Both the position numbers and the translations under genes were made by a program. Under the pieces are notes generated by a model. That model was not told where the DNA came from. It saw only the letters and a program-made list of their open reading frames with translations, and searched no databases. This document shows, piece by piece, positions 22,087 to 34,927 of a stretch of DNA of 64,000 bases. Origin of the DNA: Paraescarpia echinospica (Eukaryota > Annelida > Polychaeta > Sabellida > Siboglinidae); contig CM034535.1 of the NCBI GenBank assembly GCA_020002185.1, positions 69,861,228 to 69,925,227 of the forward strand. Direction: 5' to 3'. Position 1 is the first letter of the stretch, and every line of letters starts with the position of its first letter.

Positions 22087-22489
22087 GACGACGTTTGTGT
22101 ATCTTCTAATAGTTGTTGACGACGTCAGGCGTGCATACCCGTAGATAGGCTATGAACTGGGAAAGGAATGACGGGTTTTTACTATATACTACTACACCAA
22201 TCGATGTAAACAACGCACTATCAAGTTGCATCGGTATACGAGCTTGCAAAATTAATGGTTATTTTCTAATACGTTATCTGTTTTTGATTAATAGGAAGAA
22301 ACCGATTATGTGAGTTTGTCGGTGAATGAAAAAAGTGACGAGACATCTGGTGAGTGTTAACTACGTCAATGAAGGGTTCACTGAAGCACACGCTAGTTTT
22401 AGGAATACGAATTCATTTATTTCAGGCCAAAAAACCAATATGAAATCCAACTGTATTAACGTATGTAAGCATGTACGTATGTAAGTGTG

Positions 22490-22548
22490 TGCATACGTAT
22501 GTACGTATGTATGTATGTATGTATGTATGTATGTATGTATGTATGCAT
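22490..22548. repeat. (GTAT)n microsatellite
   Basis: Short GTAT array in the intron of copy B. Confidence 0.85.
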
Positions 22549-22861
22549 ATATAACACCGACCACAATCTGCGAGCTCAGCTTTTGGAAGCTTCCGAATCT
22601 GTGTCTTTGATAATCGAGACATCAGACCAGATACCAAACTGAGGGTCTAGATAGCAGTAGTATTTCCCGCACTTCTTCACGTAGCTGAAACATGGACATT
22701 ATACAGATGACATATAAAGGCCTTAGAGCAACATCACCAACGCTGTTTACGAGAGATATTGCGAATCATTTGACAGGACAGAAGAACAAACAGCAGTGTC
22801 TTCGGTGCGACTCACATATCAAGCAACGAAGCAACGATATTGCAACAACAATTGAGATGGA

Positions 22862-23092
22862 ACAGCCAGAGTATGTATGTCTGTATGTATGTATGTATGT
22901 ATGTATGTATGTATGTATGTATGTATGTATTTATGTATGTATGTATGTATGTATGTATGTATATATGAATGTATGTATATATGTGTGTGTGTATATATGT
23001 ATGTATGTATGTATGTATTTAGGTATGTGTGTGTGTGTATGTATGTATGTATGTTTGTATGTTTGTATGTATGTATGTATGTATGTATGTGT
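22862..23092. repeat. (GTAT)n microsatellite
   Basis: Long GTAT array with GTGTGT interruptions in the intron of copy B. Repeat frames over it are spurious. Confidence 0.9.
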
Positions 23093-25264
23093 AGAGACTG
23101 TAAACAGGTAAAACCAAATGGACAGTTGTGAGGTTTGTAGCATAAGGAAACAAGAGAGAATGAAGTCTACTTCTCAACATGCGTTGTTTCATCATCGCTA
23201 TGATAGTGTGTCTTACTAATAATTAGAACACGCTAGATATGTATGTATATGTGTATGTATGTATGTATGCATGTATATATGCGTGTATGAATGTTTAGGT
23301 AATTACATACGTACTTGTGTACGTGTGTACGTGTGCACGCGTGCTAGTTTGCATGTGTGTACGTGTGTGTAAGGTAAGTTTGGTGAAGTTCTGTCCTCCA
23401 ACTGATCAATACTCATTAAGTATGATAATAAACTGTTTATTTCAGTTCACAAAGTCTAATGCACATGCATGTATACGCGGCGTCATCATTTCATATGTTC
23501 ATCCTTATTGTTATTCCGATGTTTTACTCCGTGCTGTGTGTCGTACAAGTGTATATGTTCATTCAACTTCCTGTTAAATGTGTCCAGTCGTTACTCTAGC
23601 TGGTCAACCTTTGACATACACATCTGTATTAGTTCTGTACTGTACAGCCACACTCATCTGTCTTCTACATTATGTATTGGTTTATTACAACCTGTAGCAA
23701 AATCATTGAATGACTTTATTTCCATGTCTATGAACAATATATAATGCCAAGTCATTTATATATGTATGCACTTTCTTCTTTGCAGTTGATGGCAATCGTA
23801 TTAAAAGAGGTATTATATGGTGGTTTGATTGATTGATGGAGTTTATTGAGTAAAATTATATGAATAATGATTATAAATAACAACAGCGCCATCATATAAT
23901 ACCGAGGATAACACCTAAAAGCAAAACAAAGTACACTTATTTCCAATGTGGTCCTCATAAAAATGAATCTAACGAATGATAATGAAAATCAATACAAAAA
24001 ACAAACATTATAGAATAGCAATAATGATTTGTTTATCTGAAGAACCAGAATCAATTTATTATTGGCAACTTTTCAGTTGGATTGTACATACATTCGTTGG
24101 ATTGTACGTACGTTATATTTCTAAGATGGCGATCGTATCAAAAGAGGTAATGTGTGGTTTGTTTATATTTCCAAGATGGGCATTTAAAATATATGATATA
24201 TGTAGAGCGGGTTTTTACGTGTATATTGCCAATAATTACTAGCAGTTACTATTCAAATAAATTACATTTGTTGCAGCGACTGGGAGGCGCGCTCCTCCCC
24301 GCGGCTCGAAATGTCTAAGAAGGCATAGATGTAGTTGTTGCTCCTGGAGAAATGTTCACTGCCATCGGATATCATGGGGATGATACTGTCATGCGGTTCC
24401 TCAAAGGTACGGAGGTTGCCAAGTTGAAAGAGGAAACGACTGGGACGACGCTACGGGAAACCGCGGCGCCTTTTGCGTGTGCACCTATAGTGGTTCACTC
24501 TTTGCGCGCGCCCCATAGCGGCTGCTTTCACTTGGTGGCGATGGTGCTTCAAGCCTACTCCGTCAGAAGCCGCTACTATGACAGCAGTAGAATACAAGGC
24601 GGTGTTGGCTAACATTATCACTGGACTCTAATTGACTGCGTCCAGTAATTTCGTTCACCATGGAACTATTGATAAGACCAACTAAAATAATAATTTAACC
24701 GTAACTAGTCCATGCTTCGCAACTAAGCTGTCTCCAGTTAGTTACATGTTACACACCATTCAGCGGTCAGTCATAGACAGTCCACTGGAATCGTGCCGGA
24801 CCTGGAGGCTGTGTTTCACTACTGACGTCAAACTGGCCGCAACATTTTAATATCGCAGTCACTCGATCTGCTGTTTCTGTAAGACTACGAATTGATAGTT
24901 CTTTTTACGGTTTACACTCATATACGGTATATGAACGTATTCTAAACATCATGTGAAAGTGTATGAATCCTTTGTTTGCAAAGAACACAGCACACGTTAT
25001 CCCAGGACAAGGCCTTACAGCAACATTTTTCATAACGTTGACACTTTTACACGTCTAAGTTATTCCTAATAGGTGGCGACGTGTGACTTCCCACTTTCTA
25101 AAGTTGTTTCCCTGGCAATATTTGAGTTTCTACGCTATATGACCAGGGATTTACCGGTATTATATTGAACATCCATTGGGGCAACATATGTTGAGTAAAA
25201 TGTGCAGTCGTTTGGTGGAAGGAACAAAGAGAAGTAGACCATCAGCGTACATCAGCAGATTAAC

Positions 25265-25385
25265 CCTAACACACACACACACACACGCACGCGCACGCGC
25301 ACGCACACGCACGGACATGGACATGGACACAAATACGCACACACACGCGCACCCACACACGCACGCACGCACGCAAAAACAGACT
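25265..25385. repeat. (CA)n / (CACG)n microsatellite
   Basis: CA-rich array directly 5' of the SINE. Counterpart of 17640-17750. Confidence 0.85.
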
Positions 25386-25392
25386 CGCACAT

Positions 25393-25697
25393 GAAGCGCA
25401 GTGGTGCAGTGGATCGGGTTCGGATCCCGTGTTGTTGTGTCGAACCTTTTAGCACGTTCGTTCACTCTATTTTCCTCCAGTTCACTCAGCTGTATGAACG
25501 AGTACCTAGCTATAGACTGTGGTGGATATCTCTGTATGAATAGTTTTCGAGCATTAATTGCAGCGTGGCTGGATGCTTCCCAGAGAAGACGAGATGATCT
25601 TTGATAGAACAGGTCTGCCAGGGAATAAAGTGTAAAAACGCTTTGAGCAGACCTGAGGACTGAATACTGCGCTATATCAGAACTTACCTTTACTTGT
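25393..25697 (+). mobile_element. tRNA-headed SINE
   Basis: The head has an A-box-like GCGCAGTGGTGCAGTGG and a B-box-like GGGTTCGGATCCC. It is followed by a body ending in GCTTTGAGCAG...GCGCTATATCAGAAC. A second full copy lies at 57830-58145 on the other strand and a truncated one at 17752-17892. The family is not named here. Confidence 0.65.
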
Positions 25698-27099
25698 TTT
25701 CGTGCATGCACACGCACCACACCATACACAAACACGTGCGCGCGCGCACACTCACACACCGAATCACACACGCGCGCGCACGCACGCATGTACACGCATG
25801 CGCACTCGCCATAATCAGTTCTAAAGATGGCTGAGATAAATAATGGTTTGCCAGTGTTATGATAGGCTACTGGTGAAAACGTATACGTCATTGTACGTTT
25901 ACAGAGCCATATCAGTATAGGGGACTAGTCCTCGTGCACTAGGTCCCCGAAGGCTAGATCATTTACAAACTGGAAGTTTGCTAATTTGATGGTAACTAAA
26001 CATACAGTCGTATTCCGGGTTAATCCACAAATATATCACCTGTTAAGTATCATTTGTCGTGAATCGTGACAGATGACAGAAATTGAGTCCATTAGCGATT
26101 ACGTGACATCCGGCCGCGTATCCTAGCAACGGCCTTTCACGGGTTATACACAACGGAGCGCGCGTCATGCTACCCCTCCACGTACAGTTGGCGCACCATC
26201 GTTCGATAGGTGGCGCTAACGTTACTACTGACGTCAGAGATTCGCGTATACCTTCTTCCAGCATGAATATGCATCTTGAGAATGATAGAAGGGGAAGAAC
26301 TTCAAGATGATAACGTGTACCTACCAGGCGATGACAATTATCTTCGTAAATCGTTAATTTAATGATGACGCATGTGTTACGAGGTGAGAAAACGGTCGAA
26401 ATAGAATGGAGTAAATACTGGAATTTTTCGTCGCGCCAACTTTGTCATTTGTGATGGCATTTGACAGGCTTTGTCGCCTTGAGTTTGAGTTGACGTCCAG
26501 AGTCCACTGAACAATATGAGTATGATATGTGTCATTGTCATGCAGTAATTTTACTAGTGTGCAATTTTATTATTTATTATGTTGTTATTATACATATGTG
26601 TATCACCTACCCCTTTTAAATATCATGTAATTAGGCTCATTAGAAAATTCACATAAACAGCAAATTGTAAGCATTTCACTTAGGTTTAGAAACTTATGTT
26701 GTAACTTTGTTTCCATTGTATTGATTAAGTAACAAACAGCTAGTGATTTAGTATATTGATACTTTTTGTTAAGATTTGATACAAAACGGCTTATTATTAT
26801 TCCATTGACTATGACCAATTTATGTAACACTAGTATGTATTCATGACTGGAAAATTCGTGCCAGGTCAAAAATCGAGTTACTGAACTTTAGTGTTCTAAT
26901 GCTCTTAGTATATATTAATACGGAGCTTGTTTTTTTAGACTGCCTGATCTCGCATTGATTCACATGACACACAGACAGTAGGTATTTTTATGCAGGTATC
27001 TTTTATGCAATGTTTAGTTTTTAGAATTTGTTGCTCTATTTTTGTAAGTAATAAAACGTTAAAAAACAATTGGACACACAATTTCTGCCTCCACCTGTA
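25698..27099. other. Remainder of duplication copy B, no gene
   Basis: Contains a CA/CG-rich patch at 25730-25805, then sequence partly shared with copy A (26525-27065 with 18703-19200). No supported gene. Confidence 0.45.
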
Positions 27100-27189
27100 T
27101 ACGCACGCACACCAACGTGCACGCTCACGCACACGCAAAAACACATACACACACTCAAACACGCACGCATGCACGCACACACATGCACA

Positions 27190-27260
<71 letters not shown>

Positions 27261-27262
27261 TG
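27100..27262. repeat. (CA)n microsatellite
   Basis: Long CA array with CACG variants. Repeat frames are spurious. Confidence 0.9.
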
Positions 27263-27323
27263 ATGCATGTCATAAATGCATGCGGTTAATCACCGTGTAT
27301 GTGGAATTTCAGCTATCCACTTC

Positions 27324-28658
27324 AAGATTTAACAAGATTTAACAAGATTGCCACCCAGAGAATTAACTCTAGGTGGCAGGTGGACAAGGAAGCTCTTTGG
27401 CTTATCGAGAGTCCGACCCTTTTATCTGTGTGTATCCCGCCCGTCTGAGGTATGTGTCGATTTTATTTTTAAACACATTCACGCTACTAGCACCCACACA
27501 ATCAGCAGATAATCTGTTCCATTCATTTACAGTCCTTTGTGAAAATGATAACTTTCTTACGTCTAATGTATACTGCTCTTGTACTAATGTAACTTTGTGT
27601 CCTCTAGTCTTTCTATCTTTCTTAACTGAAAAAAAACATATTTCTATCAATATTTTCATAACTATTCAATATTTTAAACACTTCTATCTGATCTCCTCTT
27701 ATCCTCCTGGTATCTGGTGTTGTTAAACCACATTCTTTTAGGCGTTTTTCGTAACTAAGATCCCTCAGTTTTGGTAATATTTTAGTCACTCTCCTCTTTA
27801 CTCTTTCTAGCATATCTATGTCCTTCTTGCGGTATGGCCTCCACGCTTGTATACAATATTATAAATGAGGGCTATCTATTGTTTTGTACAGCGGTATTAT
27901 TAGTTCTTTTTCTTTATATGCTATATTTCGCCTAATCAATCCAAGGATTTGATTTCCTTTTGAAGCTGCAATTTCACACTGCTCTGAAACCTTTATGTCA
28001 GCATTAATTGTCAGCCCTAACTCTTTTTCTTTTACAGTAGTATTTAGTGCAGTTACCCCCATTGTATGTTCTACATATTCGTTCCCATGTCCTGTGTGAA
28101 GGCATTTACATTTCCCAAAATTGAACAACATTTGCCACTTTTCAAACCATTTGATCAACCTGTCAAAATCATCTTGTAAATGCTGTCTATCTCCATCACT
28201 TTTAATGTTTCTAAACATGTTTGTATCATCTGCGAATTCCAACACCTTGCTAGCTATATCATCGTCCAAATCGTTTATGTACAGTGTATATTAAGAATAA
28301 TATAGGTCCCAGTACTGATCCCTGTGGAACCCCACTCAAAACTGATTTCCAGTTTGAAGCCTCCCCATCAACAACTACCCGTTGTCTTCTCTCAATCAGC
28401 CATTTTTCTATCCAGTTAATTATATCTTTGATGTGGCACTTTGTCGAAAGCTTTTTGAAAATCTAAGTAGATGATATCTACTGGTGATCCATCATCTACC
28501 CACTTAGAGATATCTTCCAAAAAACATAACATATTTGTTAAGCATGACCTCGCTTTTAGAAACCCATGTTGAGATGGGTTTATTAAGTTATGATTAACAA
28601 GAAAATCCACCATGTGATCTTTAATTAGTCTTTCTAATAATATACAAATCACCGATGT
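27324..28658 (-). mobile_element. CR1-like LINE, copy 2, 3' part
   Basis: Same AACAAGATTT tail and RT C-terminal sequence as copies 1 and 3, with frames broken at 27402-27659, 27622-27813, 27859-28269 and 28416-28652. It lacks part of the RT palm that the other copies have. It stops where the plus-strand LINE begins. Its 5' part may be the block at 31715-33365. Confidence 0.8.
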
Positions 28659-28661
28659 GGC

Positions 28662-29264
28662 TTACCAACGATTCTGAGTCTCAACGCTCGGTCACTAAGT
28701 ATTGAGAAATCAGATGAATTGCTCGCGGTAGCACGCACGAACAACGTGGGTTGCGTGAGTGTCACAGAAACCTGGTTCAAGAGTTACATGTCAACGGAAT
28801 CTGTCGGTTTGGCAGGCTTCAGTTGTGAACGAAAGGACCGCGTGGATAAAGGAGGCGGGGGAGTGGCGTGTTATGTGGCCGAGACCATTGCGTATGACCG
28901 GTTACATGATATTGAAGATGCTGAACACGAAGTGATATGGATTAAAATGAAGCCTAAGAAACTACCAAGAAAATACTCGTGCATTATTTTAGCGTGCATC
29001 TACCACCCACCTGGTGCTGACAATGGCTCTATGCGAGAGTACCTGAAAACTAGTCTGGACACAGTTTTGCGACGTAGCCCAGATTGTGGTGTCATTATCA
29101 GTGGTGATTTTAATCAATTCAAGGACACGTTTTACGGACACATTATGGATACGAGCAGCTTGTTAAGACAGCCACGCGTAATTGTGCAATTTTGGATAAA
29201 ATGTGGTCTAACATGTCACCTGTGTACGGCTATCCGACAGTGCTTGATGAATTGGGAACATTAG
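28662..29264 (+). pseudogene. AP-like endonuclease domain of the LINE
   Basis: Shows the ordered endonuclease motifs SVTETW, a central ACIYHPPG and ISGDFNQ. The first residues of the domain are missing, and the frame shifts before the His motif, so the ORF is broken. Confidence 0.7.
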
Positions 29265-29998
29265 ATCACAAGATGGTCTTATTGGTGCCACCGTGGTTCC
29301 CAACACTTGACACGGGTATGGTCCAGTACACCGTTACCAGGCGCATGGGTAACAACGAACGAGCATTGTTCACTTCGGCTCTGTCACAGACCAGATGGGA
29401 GTTTATGTACACATTGCCTACGTGCGAGGAACAGTTCAATCTATTCCAAGAAACCATGGACCATTTACTGGATACGTGCTGTCCGTACAAGACTGTGTCA
29501 CGTTACAGTACAGATAAACCGTGGGTCACAGATAGATTCCGACACCTCATTAGACAGAGGCAACGTGCTCGCAAGGCAGGTGATACGGAACGGGCCAATA
29601 AACTCCGGAACTTAGTGAATCGCACAACACCTAAATTACGACACCAGTTCTACCAATCTAAAATAGCATCAATTGAGGAAACATCGTCACGCGACTGGTG
29701 GAAGCACATGAAGTCACTCATGGGAAAAGCATCTGGCAGTCGCAACGAGATACTGGGGCTGGCAAATAAAATTACTGGTGGAGATATAGTCAGCTTAGTC
29801 AACTCCATGAATGCGTTCTTCGTGTCAGTGAGTGAAGATTTACCGAGATTGCAGACTTCCCACCCGATCTTTGACATTAAGGAACCACTGCCAGATGAAT
29901 TCACCATCAGCGTAACTGACACTAAGTTGGCACTTAGTAAGGTCAAAGTGAACAAAGCCACGGGTCCGGACAATATACCAACAATATATGGGCTTTGA
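29192..29998 (+). pseudogene. Endonuclease end and RT N-terminal region of the LINE
   Basis: Starts with the LDHKMVLL end of the endonuclease, then a linker typical of LINE ORF2, up to the RT entry motif KVNKATGPDNIP. It is cut by a frameshift before the next segment. Confidence 0.7.
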
Positions 29999-31344
29999 AA
30001 AACTGTTCGCACCTTCTTGCAGCACCGGTCACTGCAATATTCAACAGCTCGCTCAGGGAAGGTGTATTGCCAAAATTGTGGAAATCAGCAACCGTTATTC
30101 CGTTGTCGAAGAAACACCCTCCAATGACAGTTGATAATGACATTAGACCTATATCGCTTACACCAATTCTGGCTAAGGTTTTTGAATCTCTAGTGCTAAA
30201 GTGGGTCGATGTTTATGTTAAACCACAAATAGACGACAAGCAGTTTGGGGGTATGTTAGGGACTGGTACCACGGACGCCCTTGTTGGAATGCTTCACAAA
30301 TGGTACGAAACCACCGATGTAAAAGGCAATTTTGTAAGAGTGCTATTTCTCGATTACAGTAAAGCATTTGATCTAATTAACCATGATATACTAATACAGA
30401 AACTGATTGCAATGGAAGTACCACCACACTTGGTCCGATGGATGGCAGCGTTTCTACTAGACCGCGAACAGAGAGTAAAAATCGGCGACGAGGTGTCAAA
30501 GCCAGGCTACCCTAATGGGGGCGTTCCCCAGGGAACTTTGTCAGGACCAAAACACTTTGTGGTTCATATCAATGATTTGCAAACATCTTGTCCCATGTTT
30601 AAATATGTTGACGATTGCACCATATTTGAAATATGCAATCAAAGTATGATATCTGTTATACAGGATTCTGCCAACATTATTGAGCGATGGTCTAGTAATA
30701 ATGACATGCGCATCAATACGAGTAAGACAAAAGTAATGGTTATATGTTTCGGTAAAGATAGAACATTTGTAGAATCTCTGCCGTATATTGATATAAATGG
30801 GACAGATATTGAGAGAGTTACTCAAGCAAAAGTTCTCGGCGTAACTATATCATCGGATTTAAGTTGGAATGCACACGTAGATGAAATAGTATCAAAGGCA
30901 AGAAAGAGAGTGTATATGATCTATCAGTTGAAACGTGCTGGTATCAACCAAAATGACTTGGTTAGAATATATGTATCTGTGATTAGACCAGTAGTTGAAT
31001 ATGACTGCCCGGAATGGCACACGAACTTGCCTAAATATTTATCGGACAACATCGAGATAATTCAAAAAAGGTGTCTCAAAACTATATTTCCTGGTTGTGT
31101 GTACGAGGATATTCTGGAGATGGTAAACTTACCAACGCTGCATGATAGACGCAATGAATTGTGTAAAACGTATTTCGCTAGAATGAAGCATAGTGACCAC
31201 AAACTGAATACGCTACTACCAAATATTCGAAATGTGCCGTATGCACTAAGATCATTCAATGAGTTACCCGTCCCAATGGCGAACACAAATCTCTACAAAA
31301 ACTCATTAATTCCATGGTGCTTAGTACACTGCCATAACACTTAA
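29995..31344 (+). CDS. Reverse transcriptase segment of the LINE
   Basis: A 449-residue open frame covering RT motifs in order: WKSATVIPLSKK, RPISLTPILAK, LDYSKAFDLINHD, GVPQGTLSGPKHF and the catalytic YVDD (KYVDDCTIF). It then covers the thumb and C-terminal region, with the LGVTISSDLSWNAHV and CRPVVEY-like motifs. Intact within itself but detached from its endonuclease by a frameshift. Confidence 0.8.
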   Translation: MKNCSHLLAAPVTAIFNSSLREGVLPKLWKSATVIPLSKKHPPMTVDNDIRPISLTPILAKVFESLVLKWVDVYVKPQIDDKQFGGMLGTGTTDALVGMLHKWYETTDVKGNFVRVLFLDYSKAFDLINHDILIQKLIAMEVPPHLVRWMAAFLLDREQRVKIGDEVSKPGYPNGGVPQGTLSGPKHFVVHINDLQTSCPMFKYVDDCTIFEICNQSMISVIQDSANIIERWSSNNDMRINTSKTKVMVICFGKDRTFVESLPYIDINGTDIERVTQAKVLGVTISSDLSWNAHVDEIVSKARKRVYMIYQLKRAGINQNDLVRIYVSVIRPVVEYDCPEWHTNLPKYLSDNIEIIQKRCLKTIFPGCVYEDILEMVNLPTLHDRRNELCKTYFARMKHSDHKLNTLLPNIRNVPYALRSFNELPVPMANTNLYKNSLIPWCLVHCHNT

Positions 31345-31714
31345 TGATTTTAGTGTATGTCTCAACAGTCAATTTTAATATTTAAACTATATGATTTAAT
31401 TTTAGTGTATTTAAAGTATCTTATTTTTTAATGAAAGATAGTAATGCAATGTACACGTTTTAATATAAAGCGCCTCATACTGAGTTTGTTGCGTCACGGG
31501 GCGATTTTGTGTAATTTACTTAACAGTATCTTTGGTGTTGCGTTATTTTATTTAGTACAACATGTTTTATGAGTATTGTAACATAATGTTGTGTCGTATT
31601 GTAACTTGTAACATTATGACATTTGTGTGATTTGGGGCTTTTATGGTGAATGTATGTACAATCCAACTGAAAAGTTGCAAATAATAATAAATTTATTCTA
31701 TTAATTATTCTATA

Positions 31715-33365
31715 TCCTGTCAGTCTCAATTCGGCATCTGATATATCAGTGGTTGCCCATGATTCGGTTATACGTATTATGTGAGGGTCAATATCTTTTA
31801 CCATAATGTTTAGTTCATTTCTTTTGTTTACTATACTTCTTGCATTTAAATAAACACATTTATATCCAGCTTCAGAACAGTTTTCCATACTGTTCTTTGC
31901 TGAAATATTTTTGCTGTCTTTATCTATGCCTCCAGTTTCAGGCTTCTCTGCGAGTCCCCCCTGCGAATTTAGTTTAAATAGATGCAACCTGTCCCACTGT
32001 CAACAGATCTCTGCAGATTCTCTGAGAATACTGCTGCACCTTTCTACTTAGATGGAGGCCATCTCTCATGTACATATCTTCTCTCCCAACAAAGTACCCC
32101 CATAAATCTATGAATCCCACGCCGTCTTCTTCACACATCTGCTCAACTAGTGCGTTGATCGCCATCCTCTTACAGTTTCTATATGTTGCACCCCTTCCTC
32201 CCATTGCTGGCAAAATTCCTGAGAGAACAACCTGTTCCACTCTTGTCTTCTTTAGCTTCCTCGCTAGATGTCTGTACTTCTGAACTATCCCAGTTGTTCC
32301 CTCCTTGTCTGCATTGTTTGTCCCTACGTGTACTAGTATAGACTCTCCCTTGCCATGCCCCAATACCTTCTCTACCCTTTCGGTCATATGCTCTAGCCCC
32401 CGGTAGACATACAACAACGTCCTTTCCCTCGCATATAGTCTTGTCTTTTTTTCTCAGAATTGAATCACCCATAAACACTCTTTCTTTTCTCCTTGCCCTC
32501 TCAATCACTATCTCGGAGTAGCTCCTCCGGTTTGCATATGTCTGGTTGTTGTCTTTTCCTCTTGCCGTCTTCTCTCCTGTCACATTCTCTTCCATTCCCT
32601 TCTTTCCTGTCGCGTTTTCTCTTGTACCCTTTCCTCCTATCATCTTCTCTTCTAGCACATTTACTCTCACTTCCTTTCGTCCCTTCATCTTTCCTCCCAT
32701 CACATTTTCTTCTTTCCTCTCCCGTCCCTTTTCCCCGGCTATCTCCTTCACTACGGTCACTTTCTCCCCTGTCACCTTCACGCCTGTCATGTTTTCTGTT
32801 TTTTGCTGAACACTCTGTCTTCTTCCATCAGTCTTCTGTCTCACAGTCTTACCAACTGCCTCTGTGGTATCTCTTCACCACCTGTATCGCTGTCGCGTCT
32901 CTCCTCGTTCTCTACAGTCTGACTACTTGTTGATCTATCCCCACTGATCCGTTTTCTTTTCCTCTGCCGAACACGTTTCCTCCGACCCTCTGTCTTCTCA
33001 ATTTATTGTTCCTTCACACCGGTCACCTTCCCTTCTCTCAGTCTCCTTTCTTCAGTCTCCGTGTCACAACTCTGCTCCTTCTGTGTTGCAGAATTATCAA
33101 CTCTCTCCGCGTCATCCCTCTCTGCTCCATCTATTTCTATGTTGAGTCTCACCTCCATCTCCTTCGCTATATCCGTCAACTTACACACCTCCTTCATCAG
33201 ACATTCCACCCTCAAATACCCCATACACCGAAAGGTGAATCCGTCATCTATGGTCTCTGCCCATGATTTTGGACAGCCAGACAACGCAAAATCCACCCAG
33301 CTTTGGCAGTCGTTGCAAACTAAGTGTCGTTTTGCCCTGAGTTGCCGCTTGCAAGGTACCATATC
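31715..33365 (-). mobile_element. CR1-like LINE, 5' part: ORF1 and start of ORF2
   Basis: On the minus strand: a Cys/His-containing PHD-like N-terminus (33003-33362), a Lys/Glu-rich repeat linker, an SGNH esterase domain split by a frameshift (GDSIL near 32460; VHVGTNN and DGLHLS in 31974-32417), then the start of the endonuclease (LNARSIVNKRNEL, ITESW) near 31740-31850. PHD plus esterase is the known CR1 ORF1 layout. Together with 27324-28658 it may be one CR1 split by the plus-strand LINE. Confidence 0.7.
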
Positions 33366-33994
33366 AGAATTTATTTATGTTTAAAATACTTTTTATATAG
33401 TTTTTGAAAAGACTTTTGTGTGTACAGTTTACACCAGATTGTTTAGGTTATAGTTAGTTATATTTGTTAACACACAGTGACACACCGTGCCTTACCTAGT
33501 TACGATGTCGATGACAATGTATTCAAGTTAGGCTTAGATACAAGGTAGTCTTTACAAAGACTGTTTCCTGTGTACTAATATGCACTTTAAAAGGTTGTTA
33601 TTACAGGTTTTAATTACTCATATAAGTACATTGATTAATTATCTCAAATAACGCTCTTCTATTGTCGTTCACGTTACGTTAACTTCGCCAGTGACCTACT
33701 TTGTAAACAACGTTCCGATTACATTAACGTTCCCAATTATCGCTCGCAAATCGCCTACTTTTAATCTACCCTAGATTACTCCCTATAGCTAACTTTTAAC
33801 AACAAATATTAATTAATATATATTTATAATTACGTTATGTATGCTATACACTCAATAATATCACTTATCTTGATCAATATCCTTATATTTTCGCAAGTTT
33901 GCTGCACCAAATTCAAACCAATTCACCACCGGAAGATCCCCTGTGAACTGCAAGGTATGACGGCAGAAAGTGGCCTTAGTAACGATGCCTACAG
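33366..33994. other. No recognisable gene
   Basis: AT-rich sequence, possibly including a CR1 5' UTR. A short frame from 33837 runs into the minisatellite and has a hydrophobic start, but there is no other support for it. Confidence 0.4.
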
Positions 33995-34685
33995 TCGCCG
34001 TCTGTCGTCCTTTTATTCATCGGGACAACGCCGTCTGTCGTGCTTTGAGTCACCACGACAATGCCGTCTGTCGTCCTTTGGGTCACCGAGACAAACTCGT
34101 CTGTCGTCCTTTGTGTCACAGTCAAAGGTAACGCTGTCTATCGTCATTTGTGTCACCAAGAATAACAATGCCGCCTGTCGCTCTTCGCGCCACCGGGACA
34201 ACGCCGTCTGTTGTCCTTTGAGTCACCACACAACGCCCTCTGTCGTTCTTTGAGTCACCGGGACAACGCCGTCTATTGTCCCTTGGGTCACCACACAATG
34301 CCTGTCGTCTTTTGCGCCACCGGGACAACGCCGTCTGTCGTCCTTTTGGTCACCGGAACAACGCCGCCTGTCGTCCGTTGAGTCGCCACGACAACGCCGT
34401 CTGTCGTACTTTGGGTCACCGGGACAACGCCGTATGTTGTCCTTTGAGTCACCGTGAATGACAAAGCCGTATGTCGTCATTTGAGTCACCATGAATGACA
34501 ACGCCGTCTGTCGTCCTCTGAGTCACCACGGCAACGTCGTCTCTCGTCCTTTGGGTCAGCGGGACAACGCCGTCAGTAGTCCTTTGTGTCAACAGGACAA
34601 CGCCGTCTGTCGTCCTTTGAGCCACCGGGACAACGTTGTCTGTTGTCCTTTGGGCACCAGGACAACGTCGCCTGTTATTATTTTG
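33995..34685. repeat. 33-bp GC-rich minisatellite
   Basis: About 20 units built on CGCCGTCTGTCGTCCTTTG and GGTCACCGGGACAA, with variants. Since 33 is a multiple of 3, several frames stay open on both strands (for example Asp-Asp-Arg-Arg repeats on the minus strand). I treat these as by-products. Confidence 0.9.
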
Positions 34686-34927
34686 ATCAAAAGGACAATT
34701 GCCGGATGTTTCTCCTGTCGTGCCGACTCCACGATGCTAATGCTGCGTTCTAAGACAACGGGCTTGGGTTTAGCGAAAATGCGAATTCGTGAGCAATACA
34801 TAACCGAATTTAACCGTTATGAAACTGGGATGCTTTTGAACTTTCGACTTCACCACATGGTAATCGCCATAAACACGAGCGTACTGAAACGCAGCGTTAT
34901 GTAGATAGATTCTGTAAGTCGTCCTCC

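Larger units (their letters stand above)
22295..24518 (+). pseudogene. Second copy of the Cys-rich peptide gene, decayed (copy B)
   Basis: Exons correspond to copy A: 22295-22349 (acidic propeptide), 23786-23809 and 24126-24146 (Lys-Arg microexons), and 24277-24518 (Cys-rich exon). Splice sites are kept. No signal exon is found upstream, because the sequence passes directly into the 3.3-kb repeat. The mature exon has an in-frame TGA at 24381-24383 where copy A has a Cys codon, plus a two-codon deletion near its end. The other nine Cys codons are retained. It is a pseudogene unless a distant signal exon and readthrough rescue it. Confidence 0.65.
28659..31695 (+). mobile_element. LINE of the Jockey/CR1/L2 superfamily, 5'-truncated
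   Basis: Reads on the opposite strand to the flanking CR1 pieces. It starts inside the endonuclease domain (LNARSLSIEK) and ends after the RT with an ATAATAATAAATTT tail. Two frame breaks (near 29195 and 29985) make it non-autonomous. Short 3' fragments of the same family lie near 13330 and 24030. Confidence 0.8.

Noticed and set aside
34013..34501. Asp-Asp-Arg-Arg repeat frames
   Set aside because: Translations of the 33-bp minisatellite.
33995..34685. Possible CRISPR-like array
   Set aside because: Units are contiguous 33-bp tandem repeats without unique spacers, in an animal genome.
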